Positions 36,057 through 45,692 of a DNA stretch of 64,000 nt are shown piece after piece. Position 1 is the first letter of the stretch. Each line of letters begins with the position of its first letter. The position numbers were made by a program, and so were the translations under genes. The notes under the pieces are model-generated. The model made no database searches and was not told where the DNA came from. It saw only the letters and a list, made by a program, of their open reading frames with translations. Location of the stretch: positions 930,001-994,000 of the forward strand of contig NZ_CP104203.1 of assembly GCF_025244725.1 (NCBI RefSeq), given 5' to 3'. The DNA comes from Chryseobacterium oranimense. Lineage in GTDB: Bacteria; Bacteroidota; Bacteroidia; Flavobacteriales; Weeksellaceae.

Positions 36057-36368
36057 ATGCCTAACTATAAAAGAATTTATACGGATATGATTAATCTTCG
36101 TTATCCTGATAAAAAAACAGAATGCTGCCATATTCTCTCTAAAGAAAAATTAACCATAGTGGATGTTCTTACTGTTAATAAAATTCTTTTTGGGGAGGCT
36201 GCTGAAAACAGAAGACTTAGTAAAAAGCATCGTTCTTATGATAAGACTACAATATTGTACATACTGGAATTTCAAAAAAAACACAAACTCAATAATACCA
36301 GATTGGCAGATCATTTTAAACTCAGCCGGAATACAATACATAAATGGAGAAAATTGTTTTTGATTTAG
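36057..36368 (+). CDS. HTH protein, second of a pair
   Basis: 103 residues from the ATG at 36057 (MPNYKRIYTDMINLRYPDKK); the frame is open further up to 35958 but overlaps the previous gene in another frame. The C-terminal part reads LNNTRLADHFKLSRNTIHKW, a helix-turn-helix of the transposase/Hin type. The N-terminal half (about 1-60, with TVNKILFGEAAENRRLSKKH) is not recognised. Such pairs of small HTH proteins occur widely in Chryseobacterium; function unknown. Likely cotranscribed with the previous two genes. Confidence 0.75.
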   Translation: MPNYKRIYTDMINLRYPDKKTECCHILSKEKLTIVDVLTVNKILFGEAAENRRLSKKHRSYDKTTILYILEFQKKHKLNNTRLADHFKLSRNTIHKWRKLFLI

Positions 36369-36552
36369 TTTTACTGTTTTCAGAACCTGGCGATTTTATT
36401 AATTATTATTTTAGAATAACTATAAATTATTAGCTTAAATAAATGAAGATCAGTTCTATGTAAATGAAATTTAAAGTAAATGGTTAAAAATAAACTCCGG
36501 ACGGAACCATTTTTGCATTAATATTTTCATAATCACCAAAAAATATATCATT

Positions 36553-37104
36553 ATGAATACCAACAGACTTTCCCCGACCATTGAAAAAGCATTGAGCGAT
36601 CAGATGAACAAAGAAATTCATGCATCTCATGTCTTTTTATCGTACGGGATCTGGGCAGACGATAAAGGATACCAGGGAATTGCCAATTTCCTTTACAGAC
36701 ATGCCCAGGAAGAAAGAAATCATTCTATTAAATTTATGGAATACGTGCTCAACAGGGGAGGAAAACCAAAAGTAGATGCCATCCCGGCTCCTCCCGCAGA
36801 TCCTGAATCTTTAACAGCATGTTTTGACGGTGTATTTAAACACGAAGTTGACAATACTACAGCCATTTACAAAATTGTAGACCTGGCGCTGGAAGAAAAG
36901 GACTGGGCGACCTGGAACTTTATGCAGTGGTTCGTACAGGAACAGATCGAAGAAGAAACATTGGCCAGCAACCTGATCGATAAACTGAAAATTGCAGGCG
37001 GCGACCGTGCTACGGATGAATCTTTATTCACTTTAGATAAAACCTTACAGGAAACTCCCAACGATGTGCCTTTAGCACAGGAAGCTACCGGAGATAACCC
37101 ATAA
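36553..37104 (+). CDS. Non-haem ferritin
   Basis: 183 residues, a single four-helix bundle. Ferroxidase-centre residues can be picked out: Glu in QMNKEIHASHVFLS, Glu and His in AQEERNHSIKFMEY, Glu in FKHEVDNTT, and the EQIEEETLAS segment. It oxidises Fe(II) and stores iron in a 24-subunit shell in the cytoplasm. It stands alone, with a terminator 30 bases past the stop. Confidence 0.95.
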   Translation: MNTNRLSPTIEKALSDQMNKEIHASHVFLSYGIWADDKGYQGIANFLYRHAQEERNHSIKFMEYVLNRGGKPKVDAIPAPPADPESLTACFDGVFKHEVDNTTAIYKIVDLALEEKDWATWNFMQWFVQEQIEEETLASNLIDKLKIAGGDRATDESLFTLDKTLQETPNDVPLAQEATGDNP

Positions 37105-37133
37105 AAACCGAATGGGTGAACAAAAAATTATTC

Positions 37134-37167
37134 AAAATCTGTCAAATTATTGGCAGATTTTTTTATT
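37134..37167 (+). terminator. Terminator of the ferritin gene
   Basis: Stem aatctgtcaa/ttggcagatt with loop atta and a run of seven or more T. Confidence 0.88.
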
Positions 37168-37308
37168 ATGAAACTCCCTTTAAAATCACTATCTTTGCAG
37201 GCTGAAAGTTCAGTGGTCCGAAGCTGATAAAGAATAAACTTTAAACGTCAGACTTTAAACCTGTAACCTGAATAGCATCATTGAATATTAAACTTTGAAT
37301 TTTACAAT

Positions 37309-38400
37309 ATGAAATGTGGAATTGTAGGCCTTCCGAATGTAGGTAAATCAACTCTTTTTAACTGCTTAAGCAATGCTAAAGCACAGTCCGCAAACTATCC
37401 TTTCTGTACGATAGAGCCGAACTTAGGAACGGTATCTGTACCGGATCAGAGATTATTTGAGCTTGAAAAAATAGTAAATCCGGAGAGAGTATTGCCCGCT
37501 GTAGTTGAAATCGTTGATATTGCCGGCCTTGTGAAAGGAGCCAGCAAAGGAGAAGGATTGGGAAACCAGTTCCTTGCCAATATCCGCGAATGTGAAGCCA
37601 TTATCCATGTTTTAAGATGTTTTGACAATGGAAATATCATCCACGTTGAAGGTTCTGTAGATCCGATGAGAGATAAAGAAATTATCGACATCGAATTACA
37701 GCTTAAAGACCTTGAAACCGTTGGAAAAGCTGTTGAAAAAGCTAAAAAATTCATCAAATCAGGTAAAAAAGATGATATTCTTGTTTACGAAACCCTTCAA
37801 AGCCTGGAAAAATTTATTGAAGACGGTAAAAATGCAAGAGAATTTCCGGTAAACGACCTTACTCAGCCTATTATTGATGATATCCAGCTTTTAACGAAAA
37901 AGCCTGTACTATATGTTTGTAATGTAGACGAGAATTCTATCAAAAACGGTAACGAATGGATAGAAAAAATCGATGCAATGGCTAAAAATGAAGGTGCAGA
38001 AATTGTTGTTCTGGCAGCACAGATCGAAGCAGATATCAATGAGCTGGAAACTTTTGAAGAAAGAGAAATATTCCTTGAAGAATTAGGACTTGAAGAGCCG
38101 GGAGTAAACCGTCTGATCAGAAAAGCTTACGACCTCTTGAAACTTCAAACCTATTTTACGGCTGGAGTTAAAGAAGTGAGAGCCTGGACAATCGGTCAGG
38201 GATGGACCGCTCCACAGGCTGCAGGCGTAATTCACACCGATTTCGAAAAAGGCTTTATCCGTGCAGAAGTAATCAAGTATAATGATTATATAACATATGG
38301 TTCTGAAGTGAAGATTAAAGAAGCCGGAAAGCTTTCTGTAGAAGGTAAAGAATATATTGTTCAGGATGGCGATATCATGCACTTTAGATTCAACGTATAA
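37309..38400 (+). CDS. ychF: Redox-regulated ATPase YchF
   Basis: 363 residues, full length. The N-terminal OBG-type P-loop domain has GLPNVGKSTLFNCLSNAKA, VEIVDIAGLVKGASKGEGLG and VCNVDENS in place of the G4 NKxD, the change that gives ATP preference in this family. An inserted coiled coil lies around 130-200, and the TGS domain ends the protein (about 278-360, QTYFTAGVKEVRAWTIGQGW). YchF binds ribosomes and acts in oxidative stress responses. The upstream region contains repeated ctttaaac words of unknown meaning. Confidence 0.97.
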   Translation: MKCGIVGLPNVGKSTLFNCLSNAKAQSANYPFCTIEPNLGTVSVPDQRLFELEKIVNPERVLPAVVEIVDIAGLVKGASKGEGLGNQFLANIRECEAIIHVLRCFDNGNIIHVEGSVDPMRDKEIIDIELQLKDLETVGKAVEKAKKFIKSGKKDDILVYETLQSLEKFIEDGKNAREFPVNDLTQPIIDDIQLLTKKPVLYVCNVDENSIKNGNEWIEKIDAMAKNEGAEIVVLAAQIEADINELETFEEREIFLEELGLEEPGVNRLIRKAYDLLKLQTYFTAGVKEVRAWTIGQGWTAPQAAGVIHTDFEKGFIRAEVIKYNDYITYGSEVKIKEAGKLSVEGKEYIVQDGDIMHFRFNV

Positions 38401-38426
38401 GAAAATATTAAAGTTAGTTTGTAATA

Positions 38427-38465
38427 GAAAATGCTTCAGGGATAATCTCTGAAGCATTTTCTTTT
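38427..38465 (+). terminator. Terminator of ychF
   Basis: 13-bp stem gaaaatgcttcag/ctgaagcattttc and T-rich tail. Confidence 0.88.
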
Positions 38466-38472
38466 TATCGTT

Positions 38473-38506
38473 AAAAGAGCCATCCTTATGCAGAATGGCT
38501 CTTTTT
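38473..38506 (-). terminator. Terminator of the small GG peptide gene
   Basis: Stem aaaagagccat/atggctctttt with U-runs on both strands, 8 bases past the peptide's stop codon. It sits back to back with the ychF terminator. Confidence 0.85.
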
Positions 38507-38513
38507 GATTTTA

Positions 38514-38675
38514 TTAAGGCTCTATTCCTGGTCTGCATTGCAGCTGTGCACAGCCTATTGATATTTTTTTACAGGCACCCGTCATAGGATCGATACAGTC
38601 CATTAATCCACCTGTAATGCTTCTTAATTGCTTCTTGTTCAGTTTTTTTCCTTTTGCTAAATTTTGATTTTTCAT
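38514..38675 (-). CDS. Bacteriocin-like double-glycine peptide
   Basis: 53 residues. Leader 1-23: MKNQNLAKGKKLNKKQLRSI then TGG, a clear double-glycine site. The 30-residue mature part has four Cys (DCIDPMTGACKKISIGCAQL, then QCRPGIEP), fit for two disulfides. It is too short for usual gene finders. It has its own terminator, an A-rich leader before ATG, and no biosynthetic enzyme next to it. The leader resembles the 31029 peptide. Export by a C39 transporter such as that at 4772 is likely but not shown. Confidence 0.82.
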   Translation of the reverse strand: MKNQNLAKGKKLNKKQLRSITGGLMDCIDPMTGACKKISIGCAQLQCRPGIEP

Positions 38676-38793
38676 AAGTTTTAATTTTTAATGAGTTAGT
38701 TTAAAACTAAGATAAGAAAAATATGTATAGGTATGTCACATGATGTGGAAAAATGTAAAAATATTTTTCCTGCTTCAGATCCGGTTAACTTTG

Positions 38794-38801
38794 TATATTT
38801 G
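38794..38801 (+). promoter_or_regulatory. -7 element of the AraC gene
   Basis: TATATTTG, 21 bases before the ATG at 38822. Confidence 0.55.
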
Positions 38802-38821
38802 AATTTTACAACTAGTCAGTG

Positions 38822-39760
38822 ATGGAAAAAATTACTCATACATCCCTTGAGGATTTTTATAAAGAGATGACGGCCAAACTGGGAAAAGATCTTGAAAGTA
38901 TTTTTCCGAAAGGACTTCATAAAGATATCGGGCACTTTAATGTGTTTGATATCCGGCAGACTATTGAAAGAGTAAAAGCTACTGCAGAAATGCCTTATAA
39001 CAGGAGGAAATATTATAAAATAAGCCTGATCAGAGGAAAGAACAGGGCAGAATATGCAGATAAAGTCATTGCAATTAAAAAAAATGCTTTACTATTTGCA
39101 ACTCCAAAAGTTCCCTATCATTGGGTTCCTGAAGATCCTGATCAGTCGGGGAATTTCTGTGTATTTACAGAAGATTTTTTTATTAAGGCACAATCCCGGT
39201 TTTCACTCGAAGACCTGCCGATTTTTCAGCCGGGCAATATCCCTGTATTTGAAATTGATGATGAACTGGCAGATGAAATAGAGATTTTGTTTACAAAAAT
39301 AAAAAAGGAAATAGCATCTGATTATATTTTTAAATACGACTTAATCCGGAACTACGTTCTGGAGCTGATTCATTATGGACAGAAATTACAGCCTGCAGCA
39401 AAGCTTTCTGCTTCAAATGATGCTTCATTACGGGTGGTTTCTTTATTTATAGAGCTTCTGGAAAGACAGTTTCCAATCGAATCTTCAGATCAGAGGCTGG
39501 AACTGAAAACGGCAAAAGATTATGCAGACCGGCTCGCTGTTCATGTAAATTACCTGAATAAAAAGCTAAAAGAAAGTACCGGAAAAACGACCACAGAATT
39601 CATTGCCGACCGCCTGATTCAGGAAGCTAAGATTCTCTTAAGACAGACAAAATGGAATGTTTCCGAAATATCCTATGCGCTGGGTTTTGAAGAAATTGCC
39701 CATTTTTCCAACTTCTTTAAAAGAAAAACTTCTTTTACGCCTATGGAATTCCGCTCATGA
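38822..39760 (+). CDS. AraC family transcriptional regulator
   Basis: 312 residues from the ATG at 38822 (a GTG lies one codon earlier). N-terminal cupin-like sensor (NRRKYYKISLIRGKNRAEYA, KKNALLFATPKVPYHWVP), then a C-terminal double HTH (TAKDYADRLAVHVNYLNKKL, VSEISYALGFEEIAHFSNFF). It has the same layout and many shared words as the regulator at 15286, so they are paralogues. The SDR gene begins 78 bases downstream in the same direction and is the probable target. Confidence 0.92.
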   Translation: MEKITHTSLEDFYKEMTAKLGKDLESIFPKGLHKDIGHFNVFDIRQTIERVKATAEMPYNRRKYYKISLIRGKNRAEYADKVIAIKKNALLFATPKVPYHWVPEDPDQSGNFCVFTEDFFIKAQSRFSLEDLPIFQPGNIPVFEIDDELADEIEILFTKIKKEIASDYIFKYDLIRNYVLELIHYGQKLQPAAKLSASNDASLRVVSLFIELLERQFPIESSDQRLELKTAKDYADRLAVHVNYLNKKLKESTGKTTTEFIADRLIQEAKILLRQTKWNVSEISYALGFEEIAHFSNFFKRKTSFTPMEFRS

Positions 39761-39837
39761 TTTGAATTTTGCAAATTTCAGATTGATTCGGGCAAACATT
39801 TCTTCTGCAGAATTTTCCAACTTTGTACCATTAAATA

Positions 39838-40611
39838 ATGAAAGAAATGAACACAAAAACAAAAATTGCATTAGTAACAGGCGGAAGCCGTGGATTAGGA
39901 AAAAATTCAGCTATCAAAATAGCTCAAAAAGGATTAGACGTTGCTATTACTTATAAAAACAATAAGGAAGAGGCAGATAAAGTTGTGGCAGAAATCCAGG
40001 CATTGGGAAGGAAGGCTGTTGCTTTTCAATTGGATACGAAAGACACAAAAAGTTTTGAAACTTTCGTTAAGACACTGGGAGATTATCTGGAAGAAAAGAC
40101 AGGCAGCAGAAATATTGATTATCTGGTGAACAATGCAGGAACGGCTTTATACGCTCCAATCCCGGATGTTACAGAAGAACAGTTGGATGATATGGTGGAT
40201 ATTCATTTCAAAGGAGTGTTTTTCCTGACTCAGAAATTTTTACCATTCATGAATGATGAAGGAGGAATTATTAATGTGTCTTCAGGACTTGCAAGATTTG
40301 CACTGCCGGGATCGTCTGTTTACGGCTCTATGAAGGCTGCTATTGATATGCTGACAAAATATCAGGCAAAAGAACTTGGGTCAAGAAAAATTAAATCTAA
40401 TGTTGTTGCTCCGGGTGCCATAGAAACAGATTTCGGAGGCGGAAGAACAAGAGATGATGCACAAATAAACTCAATGATTGCTGCTAATACGGCTTTAGGC
40501 AGAGCAGGTGTTCCTGATGATATTGGTGGAATAGTGGCTTTCCTTTGTACAGAAGATGCAAGATGGATCAACGGACAGAGAATTGAAGCTTCAGGAGGAA
40601 TGTTCCTGTAG
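39838..40611 (+). CDS. SDR family NAD(P)-dependent oxidoreductase
   Basis: 257 residues, classical SDR. Cofactor motif TGGSRGLGKNSA, NNAGTA after beta 4, catalytic Ser in INVSSGLARFA, YGSMK with the catalytic Tyr and Lys, and the C-terminal EDARWINGQRIEASGG. The Arg of TGGSRG and the LDTKDTKS region suggest NADPH use. Substrate unknown. It is controlled, presumably, by the AraC regulator directly upstream. Confidence 0.93.
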   Translation: MKEMNTKTKIALVTGGSRGLGKNSAIKIAQKGLDVAITYKNNKEEADKVVAEIQALGRKAVAFQLDTKDTKSFETFVKTLGDYLEEKTGSRNIDYLVNNAGTALYAPIPDVTEEQLDDMVDIHFKGVFFLTQKFLPFMNDEGGIINVSSGLARFALPGSSVYGSMKAAIDMLTKYQAKELGSRKIKSNVVAPGAIETDFGGGRTRDDAQINSMIAANTALGRAGVPDDIGGIVAFLCTEDARWINGQRIEASGGMFL

Positions 40612-40661
40612 AAATAATTGAATTTTAGGGTTACGACCAATCTTTAAAATCGGACAAAAAT

Positions 40662-40692
40662 AAACCAGTTCTAAAAACGGACTGGTTTTTTG
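40662..40692 (+). terminator. Terminator of the SDR gene
   Basis: Stem aaaccagttc/ggactggttt with one G-U pair and a T-run. Confidence 0.85.
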
Positions 40693-40765
40693 AATATAAT
40701 AAGGTTACAAAGTCACAGATCTTTTAGCAAAATTAACTATCTTTAGTAATCACAAAGCCATTCCT

Positions 40766-42232
40766 ATGATAAAAGAGTTCTTCGATCAGTTTCCCTATAT
40801 CCTTGTAGGGTTAGAGATTCTTTATCTTGCCGGAATTATCTTTCTTGCCGGTAAAATCATCATGGATACTAAAAATACCAGTAAAACTCTGGCTTATCTC
40901 TTGCTGATCATTTTTCTGCCGGTTGTTGGGATTATCATCTACTTTGTATTTGGCGTCAATTACCGCAAAAATAAATTTTATACCTTCAAAATAGAACGGA
41001 ACGAACAGATTTATCAGGCTGTAAGTACTTATATCCGGGAAACCCATTACAAAACATTAGAAGAGTATAAAGATGAGATAGAGCCGTTCCTGACTACGGT
41101 TAATTTTCTCTATAATGCAGGGCATTCTCCACTGTCACAGGGAAACCATGCGGAAATACTGATCAATGGGGAAGGTAAATTTGAAAAAGTTTTTAAAGTT
41201 ATTGAAAAGGCAGTTCATCATATCCATCTGGAATATTATATTTATGATAATGACGGAATAGGGAACAGGCTTGCTGACCTGCTGATAAAAAAGGCAGAAG
41301 AGGGGGTAATCATCCGTTTTCTGTACGATGATATGGGCAGTGGGAAAATCGGACGTAAACTTTTGAAAAGGCTGAAAAAAGGAGGCGTTCAGGTATCTCC
41401 GGTCAATAAAATTACATTCAGGCTGTTGGCAAACAGGGTGAATTATAGGGACCACAGAAAGATCATCATTGTGGATGGAGCAGAAGTTTTTACAGGCGGA
41501 ATCAATGTTTCTGATAAGTATATAAATCCTAATCCCAAGCAATATTGGAGAGACGTTCATCTCTATATGAAAGGCGAGGCAGCTTTTTACTTCCAGTTTT
41601 TATTTTTCAGCAACTGGATTTTTGCCACAGAGAAAGTTCCGGAAATTTCCCAGCTTTACTTTGATCATAAAAGTAAGGAAAATGGGAATTCACTTATTCA
41701 GACAGCGGCCAGCGGCCCGGATACCAAGCCCTCCATTATGCTGAGCACCGCATCGGCAGTGCTTTCCGCTAAAAAACGGATATACATTGTTACTCCTTAT
41801 TTCATTCCGGTAGAAACAGTGCTGAACGCAATTAAGCAGGCTGCCTTTTCCGGGGTCGACGTAAGGCTTATGGTTCCTAAATTCGGTGATTCAAGGGTGG
41901 TAAATGCAGCGGCATATTCTTACTACGAGGAGCTGCTCGAGAATAAGGTGAGGGTTTTCTTTTACAAAAAAGGCTTTATTCATGCGAAAACAATGATCAT
42001 AGACGATCATTTTTCTTGTGTAGGCACGGCCAATATGGATGTTAGAAGCCAGGAACTCAATTTTGAGGTCAATGCACTGATTTTTAATAAAGAGATCAAT
42101 GAAAAACTTCAGAGTCTGTTTCATGGAGATATGAACGACTGTGAAGAAATTCATTATGATTCATGGAAAAAAAGGCCAAAATACAAGGTCTTCTTCGAGC
42201 ACATGGCCAGGCTTCTTTCCCCGCTGATCTAA
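40766..42232 (+). CDS. cls: Cardiolipin synthase
   Basis: 488 residues, the length of ClsA-type enzymes. Two N-terminal transmembrane helices (about 11-30, 41-62), then two phospholipase-D domains with HKD motifs: H230 in YRDHRKIIIVDGAEVFTGG and H406 in GFIHAKTMIIDDHFSCVGT. It condenses two phosphatidylglycerol molecules to cardiolipin in the inner membrane. Its stop codon is 3 bases from the stop of the converging aminotransferase gene, so no terminator hairpin fits between them. Confidence 0.95.
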   Translation: MIKEFFDQFPYILVGLEILYLAGIIFLAGKIIMDTKNTSKTLAYLLLIIFLPVVGIIIYFVFGVNYRKNKFYTFKIERNEQIYQAVSTYIRETHYKTLEEYKDEIEPFLTTVNFLYNAGHSPLSQGNHAEILINGEGKFEKVFKVIEKAVHHIHLEYYIYDNDGIGNRLADLLIKKAEEGVIIRFLYDDMGSGKIGRKLLKRLKKGGVQVSPVNKITFRLLANRVNYRDHRKIIIVDGAEVFTGGINVSDKYINPNPKQYWRDVHLYMKGEAAFYFQFLFFSNWIFATEKVPEISQLYFDHKSKENGNSLIQTAASGPDTKPSIMLSTASAVLSAKKRIYIVTPYFIPVETVLNAIKQAAFSGVDVRLMVPKFGDSRVVNAAAYSYYEELLENKVRVFFYKKGFIHAKTMIIDDHFSCVGTANMDVRSQELNFEVNALIFNKEINEKLQSLFHGDMNDCEEIHYDSWKKRPKYKVFFEHMARLLSPLI

Positions 42233-42235
42233 AAC

Positions 42236-43384
42236 TTAGAGCCTGGAAAGGTTTTCTATTGCTTTTTCCAGCGTTTCCTGTTTTTTTGCAAAGCATAGCC
42301 GGATCACATGATCATTTCTTTTGTTTTTATAGAAGGATGAAAAGGGAACACTTGCCACTTTATGACGGATCGTAAGCTCAGAAGCAAAATCAAAATCGTT
42401 TTTATCGGATATTTTATCATAGGTAAGAGCCTGGAAATAGGTTCCTTCACAATCCAGAAGTCCGAAAGACGTTCCCGCGAGACCTTTTCTCAGGAAATCT
42501 CTTTTTTCCTGGAAAAAACCGTTCAGTTGGTTGTAATGTTCCTCATTTTTCATGTATTCAGCCAAAGCAAGCTGGATAGGGGTATTCACGCAGAAAACAT
42601 TAAACTGGTGTACTTTTCTGAATTCATCAGTGAGATTTTTAGGAGCGGCACAATAACCGGTTTTCCAGCCTGTAACATGGAAAAGCTTTCCGAAAGAAGC
42701 AACCAGAAGACTTCTTTCCTTAAGTTCAGGATATCGGCAGATGCTCAGATGTTGTTTTCCGTCAAATACAATATTCTCGTACACTTCATCACTCAGAATA
42801 AGGATTGAGGTATCTTTTACAAGCTTGATCAGTTCCTGCAGATCATTTTCCTTTAAAATTTTTCCGGAAGGATTGTTCGGATTATTCAGAATGATCATTT
42901 TAGTTTTATCGCTCACGAGGCCTTTTACTTTATTCCAGTCGATCTCATAGTCCGGAGCTTTCATCTCAAAACGTTTTACAATTCCTCCAAAAAGTTCTAC
43001 CGTAGGTTCGTAACAGTCGTAAGCAGGCTCAAAAATAATGACTTCATCATCTTTCTTTACAAAAGTAGCGATGGCTGTGAAAATGGCCTGTGTTCCCCCG
43101 GCAGTGACAGTAATATCAGAATCGGGGTGGTAAACGGCGCGGTGGCTGTTCTCTATTTTTCTGGCAATTTCCTCCTTGAGCGGCATCATTCCCCCCAGCG
43201 GAGCATATTGATTGAATCCCTTTTGAATAAAACTGTTGACCAGATCCAGCAATTCAGAATCCGGCATGAAATCCGGAAATCCCTGGGAAAGGTTAATGGC
43301 CTCATTTTCATTGGCGAGCTGTGTCATCTGGCTGAAAATAGTAGTTCCTACATCTGAAAGCTTGGATAATGGAAGTTGTATCAT
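42236..43384 (-). CDS. Class I/II PLP aminotransferase (methionine aminotransferase type)
   Basis: 382 residues. Fold type I motifs: GFPDFMPDSELLDLV, YAPLGGMMPLKEEIARKI, TAGGTQAIFTAI, NNPNNPSGKI, LSDEVYENIVFD, and the PLP lysine in SFGKLFHVTGWKTGYC. The combination resembles YbdL/methionine and kynurenine aminotransferases, which act in methionine salvage. The C-terminal VIRLCFAKKQETLEKAI holds the carboxylate-binding Arg. Single gene, converging with cls. Confidence 0.93.
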   Translation of the reverse strand: MIQLPLSKLSDVGTTIFSQMTQLANENEAINLSQGFPDFMPDSELLDLVNSFIQKGFNQYAPLGGMMPLKEEIARKIENSHRAVYHPDSDITVTAGGTQAIFTAIATFVKKDDEVIIFEPAYDCYEPTVELFGGIVKRFEMKAPDYEIDWNKVKGLVSDKTKMIILNNPNNPSGKILKENDLQELIKLVKDTSILILSDEVYENIVFDGKQHLSICRYPELKERSLLVASFGKLFHVTGWKTGYCAAPKNLTDEFRKVHQFNVFCVNTPIQLALAEYMKNEEHYNQLNGFFQEKRDFLRKGLAGTSFGLLDCEGTYFQALTYDKISDKNDFDFASELTIRHKVASVPFSSFYKNKRNDHVIRLCFAKKQETLEKAIENLSRL

Positions 43385-43781
43385 AAAGATCGGTTTACGG
43401 ATCCGAATTTAATTTATTTTTTGCAATCATGAAACATAAGGACATAAAAAAGGCTATTTGTTCCGGTAATGCTTAAAAAGATGATCAAAAAGCTTGAGAT
43501 AACTTCTGAACAGTAGCTTTTTATTCCATATTTTCAATTTTGTATAAAAAGCTCATTCTTTTTACACATGAAACATTCAATAAGTTGTTTTTAAAATCAT
43601 CAAATGAAAAAATGAGAAAAGGACAAACGGTTTTTTTACTTCAAATTGAATAATTCTGTAAATGTAGAATTTGATTAAGAATAGTACATTGATTCAGGTT
43701 AAAAATTGAAAAAAAACGAATCGAAAAAATTCGGATAATTTTGTACAATTTCGTACTTTTGTATGTTTGCTGAAATTACAT
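43385..43781. other. Non-coding region upstream of parE
   Basis: AT-rich, no coding frame of substance. It holds TACTTTTG (43754-43761), a -7 element 21 bases before the parE start, with no TTG at the right spacing. Divergent to the aminotransferase gene. Confidence 0.5.
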
Positions 43782-45665
43782 ATGTCACAAGAAATAAATC
43801 CAATCTACTCCGAAGATAATATCAGAACCCTCGACTGGCAGGAACACATCCGTTTGCGCCCCGGAATGTACATCGGGAAGCTCGGGGACGGCTCCTCTGC
43901 TGATGATGGTATTTACATTCTGCTGAAAGAAATTCTCGATAACTCTATCGATGAGTTTAGGATGAAAGCAGGAAAAAGAATTGAAATAAAACTGGACGAC
44001 GGTAAAGTTACCATCCGTGACTTTGGCCGTGGGATTCCCCTGGGGAAAGTTGTAGATGCTGTTTCCAAAATGAATACGGGAGGTAAGTATGACAGCAAGG
44101 CCTTCAAAAAATCGGTCGGACTGAACGGGGTAGGTACCAAAGCCGTTAATGCCCTTTCAGAATATTTCCGTGTAAGGTCTTTCCGTGAAGGAAAAATGAA
44201 GATGGCAGAGTTTTCCAGAGGAATTATAAAGGAAAATTACGATGAAAAAGATACCTCAGACCGCAATGGTACTGAAATTTCTTTCATTCCGGACGGGGAA
44301 ATCTTCCTTCATTTCAAATACAGGAAGGAGTATATAGAGAAAATGCTGCGCAATTATGCGTATCTGAACCCGGGGCTGAAAATTCTTTTCAATGGAGAAA
44401 CCTATTATTCTGAAAACGGTCTTAAAGATCTTTTGGAAGAAGAAATGGAAAACGAAATTCTGTACTCCATCGTTCATCTGAAAGATACCGATATAGAATT
44501 GGCGATTACCCACTCCGACAAATCACAGACAGAAACTTATTTTTCTTTCGTCAACGGACAGAACACCACGCAGGGAGGAACACACCTTAATGCTTTCCGT
44601 GAAGCGTACGTAAAAACAATCCGTGAATTTTTCAATAAAAATTTTGATGCTTCAGATATCAGGAAATCTATTATCGCAGCCATCTCCATCAACGTAGAGG
44701 AACCTGTATTTGAATCCCAGACCAAGACAAAGCTGGGATCCAACGATATGGGACCAAATGGCCCTACCGTAAGGACGTTCATCATTGATTTTCTGAAAAG
44801 CAAACTGGATAATTTCCTTCATAAAAATCCTGAAATTGCAGAAGCGATCCAAAGAAAGATCCTTATCTCCGAAAGAGAAAGAAAAGAACTTTCAGGAATC
44901 CAGAAACTGGCAAGAGAAAGAGCTAAAAAAGTATCCCTTCACAATAAAAAGCTCCGGGATTGCAGACAGCATTATAACGACCAGAAAAATGAAAGAAAAG
45001 GGGAGACCCAGATCTTCATTACCGAAGGAGATTCTGCATCCGGATCCATTACCAAATCCAGGGATGTGGAAACCCAGGCTGTATTCTCATTAAAAGGGAA
45101 ACCGCTGAACTGCTATGGACTGACTAAAAAAGTGGTCTACGAAAATGAAGAATTTAACCTCCTTCAGGCTGCTTTGAATATTGAAGAAAGCCTAGAAGAT
45201 CTACGATACAACCAGGTAATTATCTCTACCGATGCCGATGTGGATGGTATGCACATCCGTCTGCTGATGATTACATTCTTCCTTCAGTTTTTCCCTGATC
45301 TGATCAAGAATGGACATCTTTATATTCTTCAGACCCCATTGTTCCGGGTGAGAAATAAAAAAGAAACAAGATACTGCTACACCGAAGCAGAAAGAATAAA
45401 AGCCCTGAACGAACTTGGTAAGAACCCGGAGATCACCCGATTTAAGGGTCTGGGAGAGATTTCACCGGACGAGTTCAAGCACTTCATTGGCAAAGATATC
45501 CGTTTGGAGCCCGTGGTAGTAGGAAAAGATCAGACTATAGATCAGTTGCTGGAATTCTATATGGGGAAGAATACACCGGACAGGCAGGTGTTTATTCTTG
45601 AAAACCTAGTTATAGAAGATCCCGATATTGATAAAAAAGAAATGCTGGATGAGGTAGCAGGCTAA
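43782..45665 (+). CDS. parE: DNA topoisomerase IV subunit B
   Basis: 627 residues from the ATG at 43782; five extra in-frame residues lie upstream. GHKL ATPase motifs are [20 protein letters not shown] (catalytic Glu, Asn) and [14 protein letters not shown]. Then come the transducer domain, and the TOPRIM motifs [10 protein letters not shown] and [11 protein letters not shown]. The length and the adjacent parC show topoisomerase IV, which separates daughter chromosomes, rather than gyrase (GyrB usually carries extra C-terminal sequence). First of a run parE-orf-parC-rhomboid. Confidence 0.95.
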   Translation: MSQEINPIYSEDNIRTLDWQEHIRLRPGMYIGKLGDGSSADDGIYILLKEILDNSIDEFRMKAGKRIEIKLDDGKVTIRDFGRGIPLGKVVDAVSKMNTGGKYDSKAFKKSVGLNGVGTKAVNALSEYFRVRSFREGKMKMAEFSRGIIKENYDEKDTSDRNGTEISFIPDGEIFLHFKYRKEYIEKMLRNYAYLNPGLKILFNGETYYSENGLKDLLEEEMENEILYSIVHLKDTDIELAITHSDKSQTETYFSFVNGQNTTQGGTHLNAFREAYVKTIREFFNKNFDASDIRKSIIAAISINVEEPVFESQTKTKLGSNDMGPNGPTVRTFIIDFLKSKLDNFLHKNPEIAEAIQRKILISERERKELSGIQKLARERAKKVSLHNKKLRDCRQHYNDQKNERKGETQIFITEGDSASGSITKSRDVETQAVFSLKGKPLNCYGLTKKVVYENEEFNLLQAALNIEESLEDLRYNQVIISTDADVDGMHIRLLMITFFLQFFPDLIKNGHLYILQTPLFRVRNKKETRYCYTEAERIKALNELGKNPEITRFKGLGEISPDEFKHFIGKDIRLEPVVVGKDQTIDQLLEFYMGKNTPDRQVFILENLVIEDPDIDKKEMLDEVAG

Positions 45666-45692
45666 CCCTAAACTAAAACACACACATCACAA

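Noticed and set aside
35585..36368. Insertion sequence encoding a two-frame transposase
   Set aside because: No DDE catalytic domain, no terminal inverted repeats and no target duplication were found; the HTH domains stand alone.
41135..41560. 141-residue open frame on the minus strand
   Set aside because: Opposite the first phospholipase-D domain of cardiolipin synthase; no motif.
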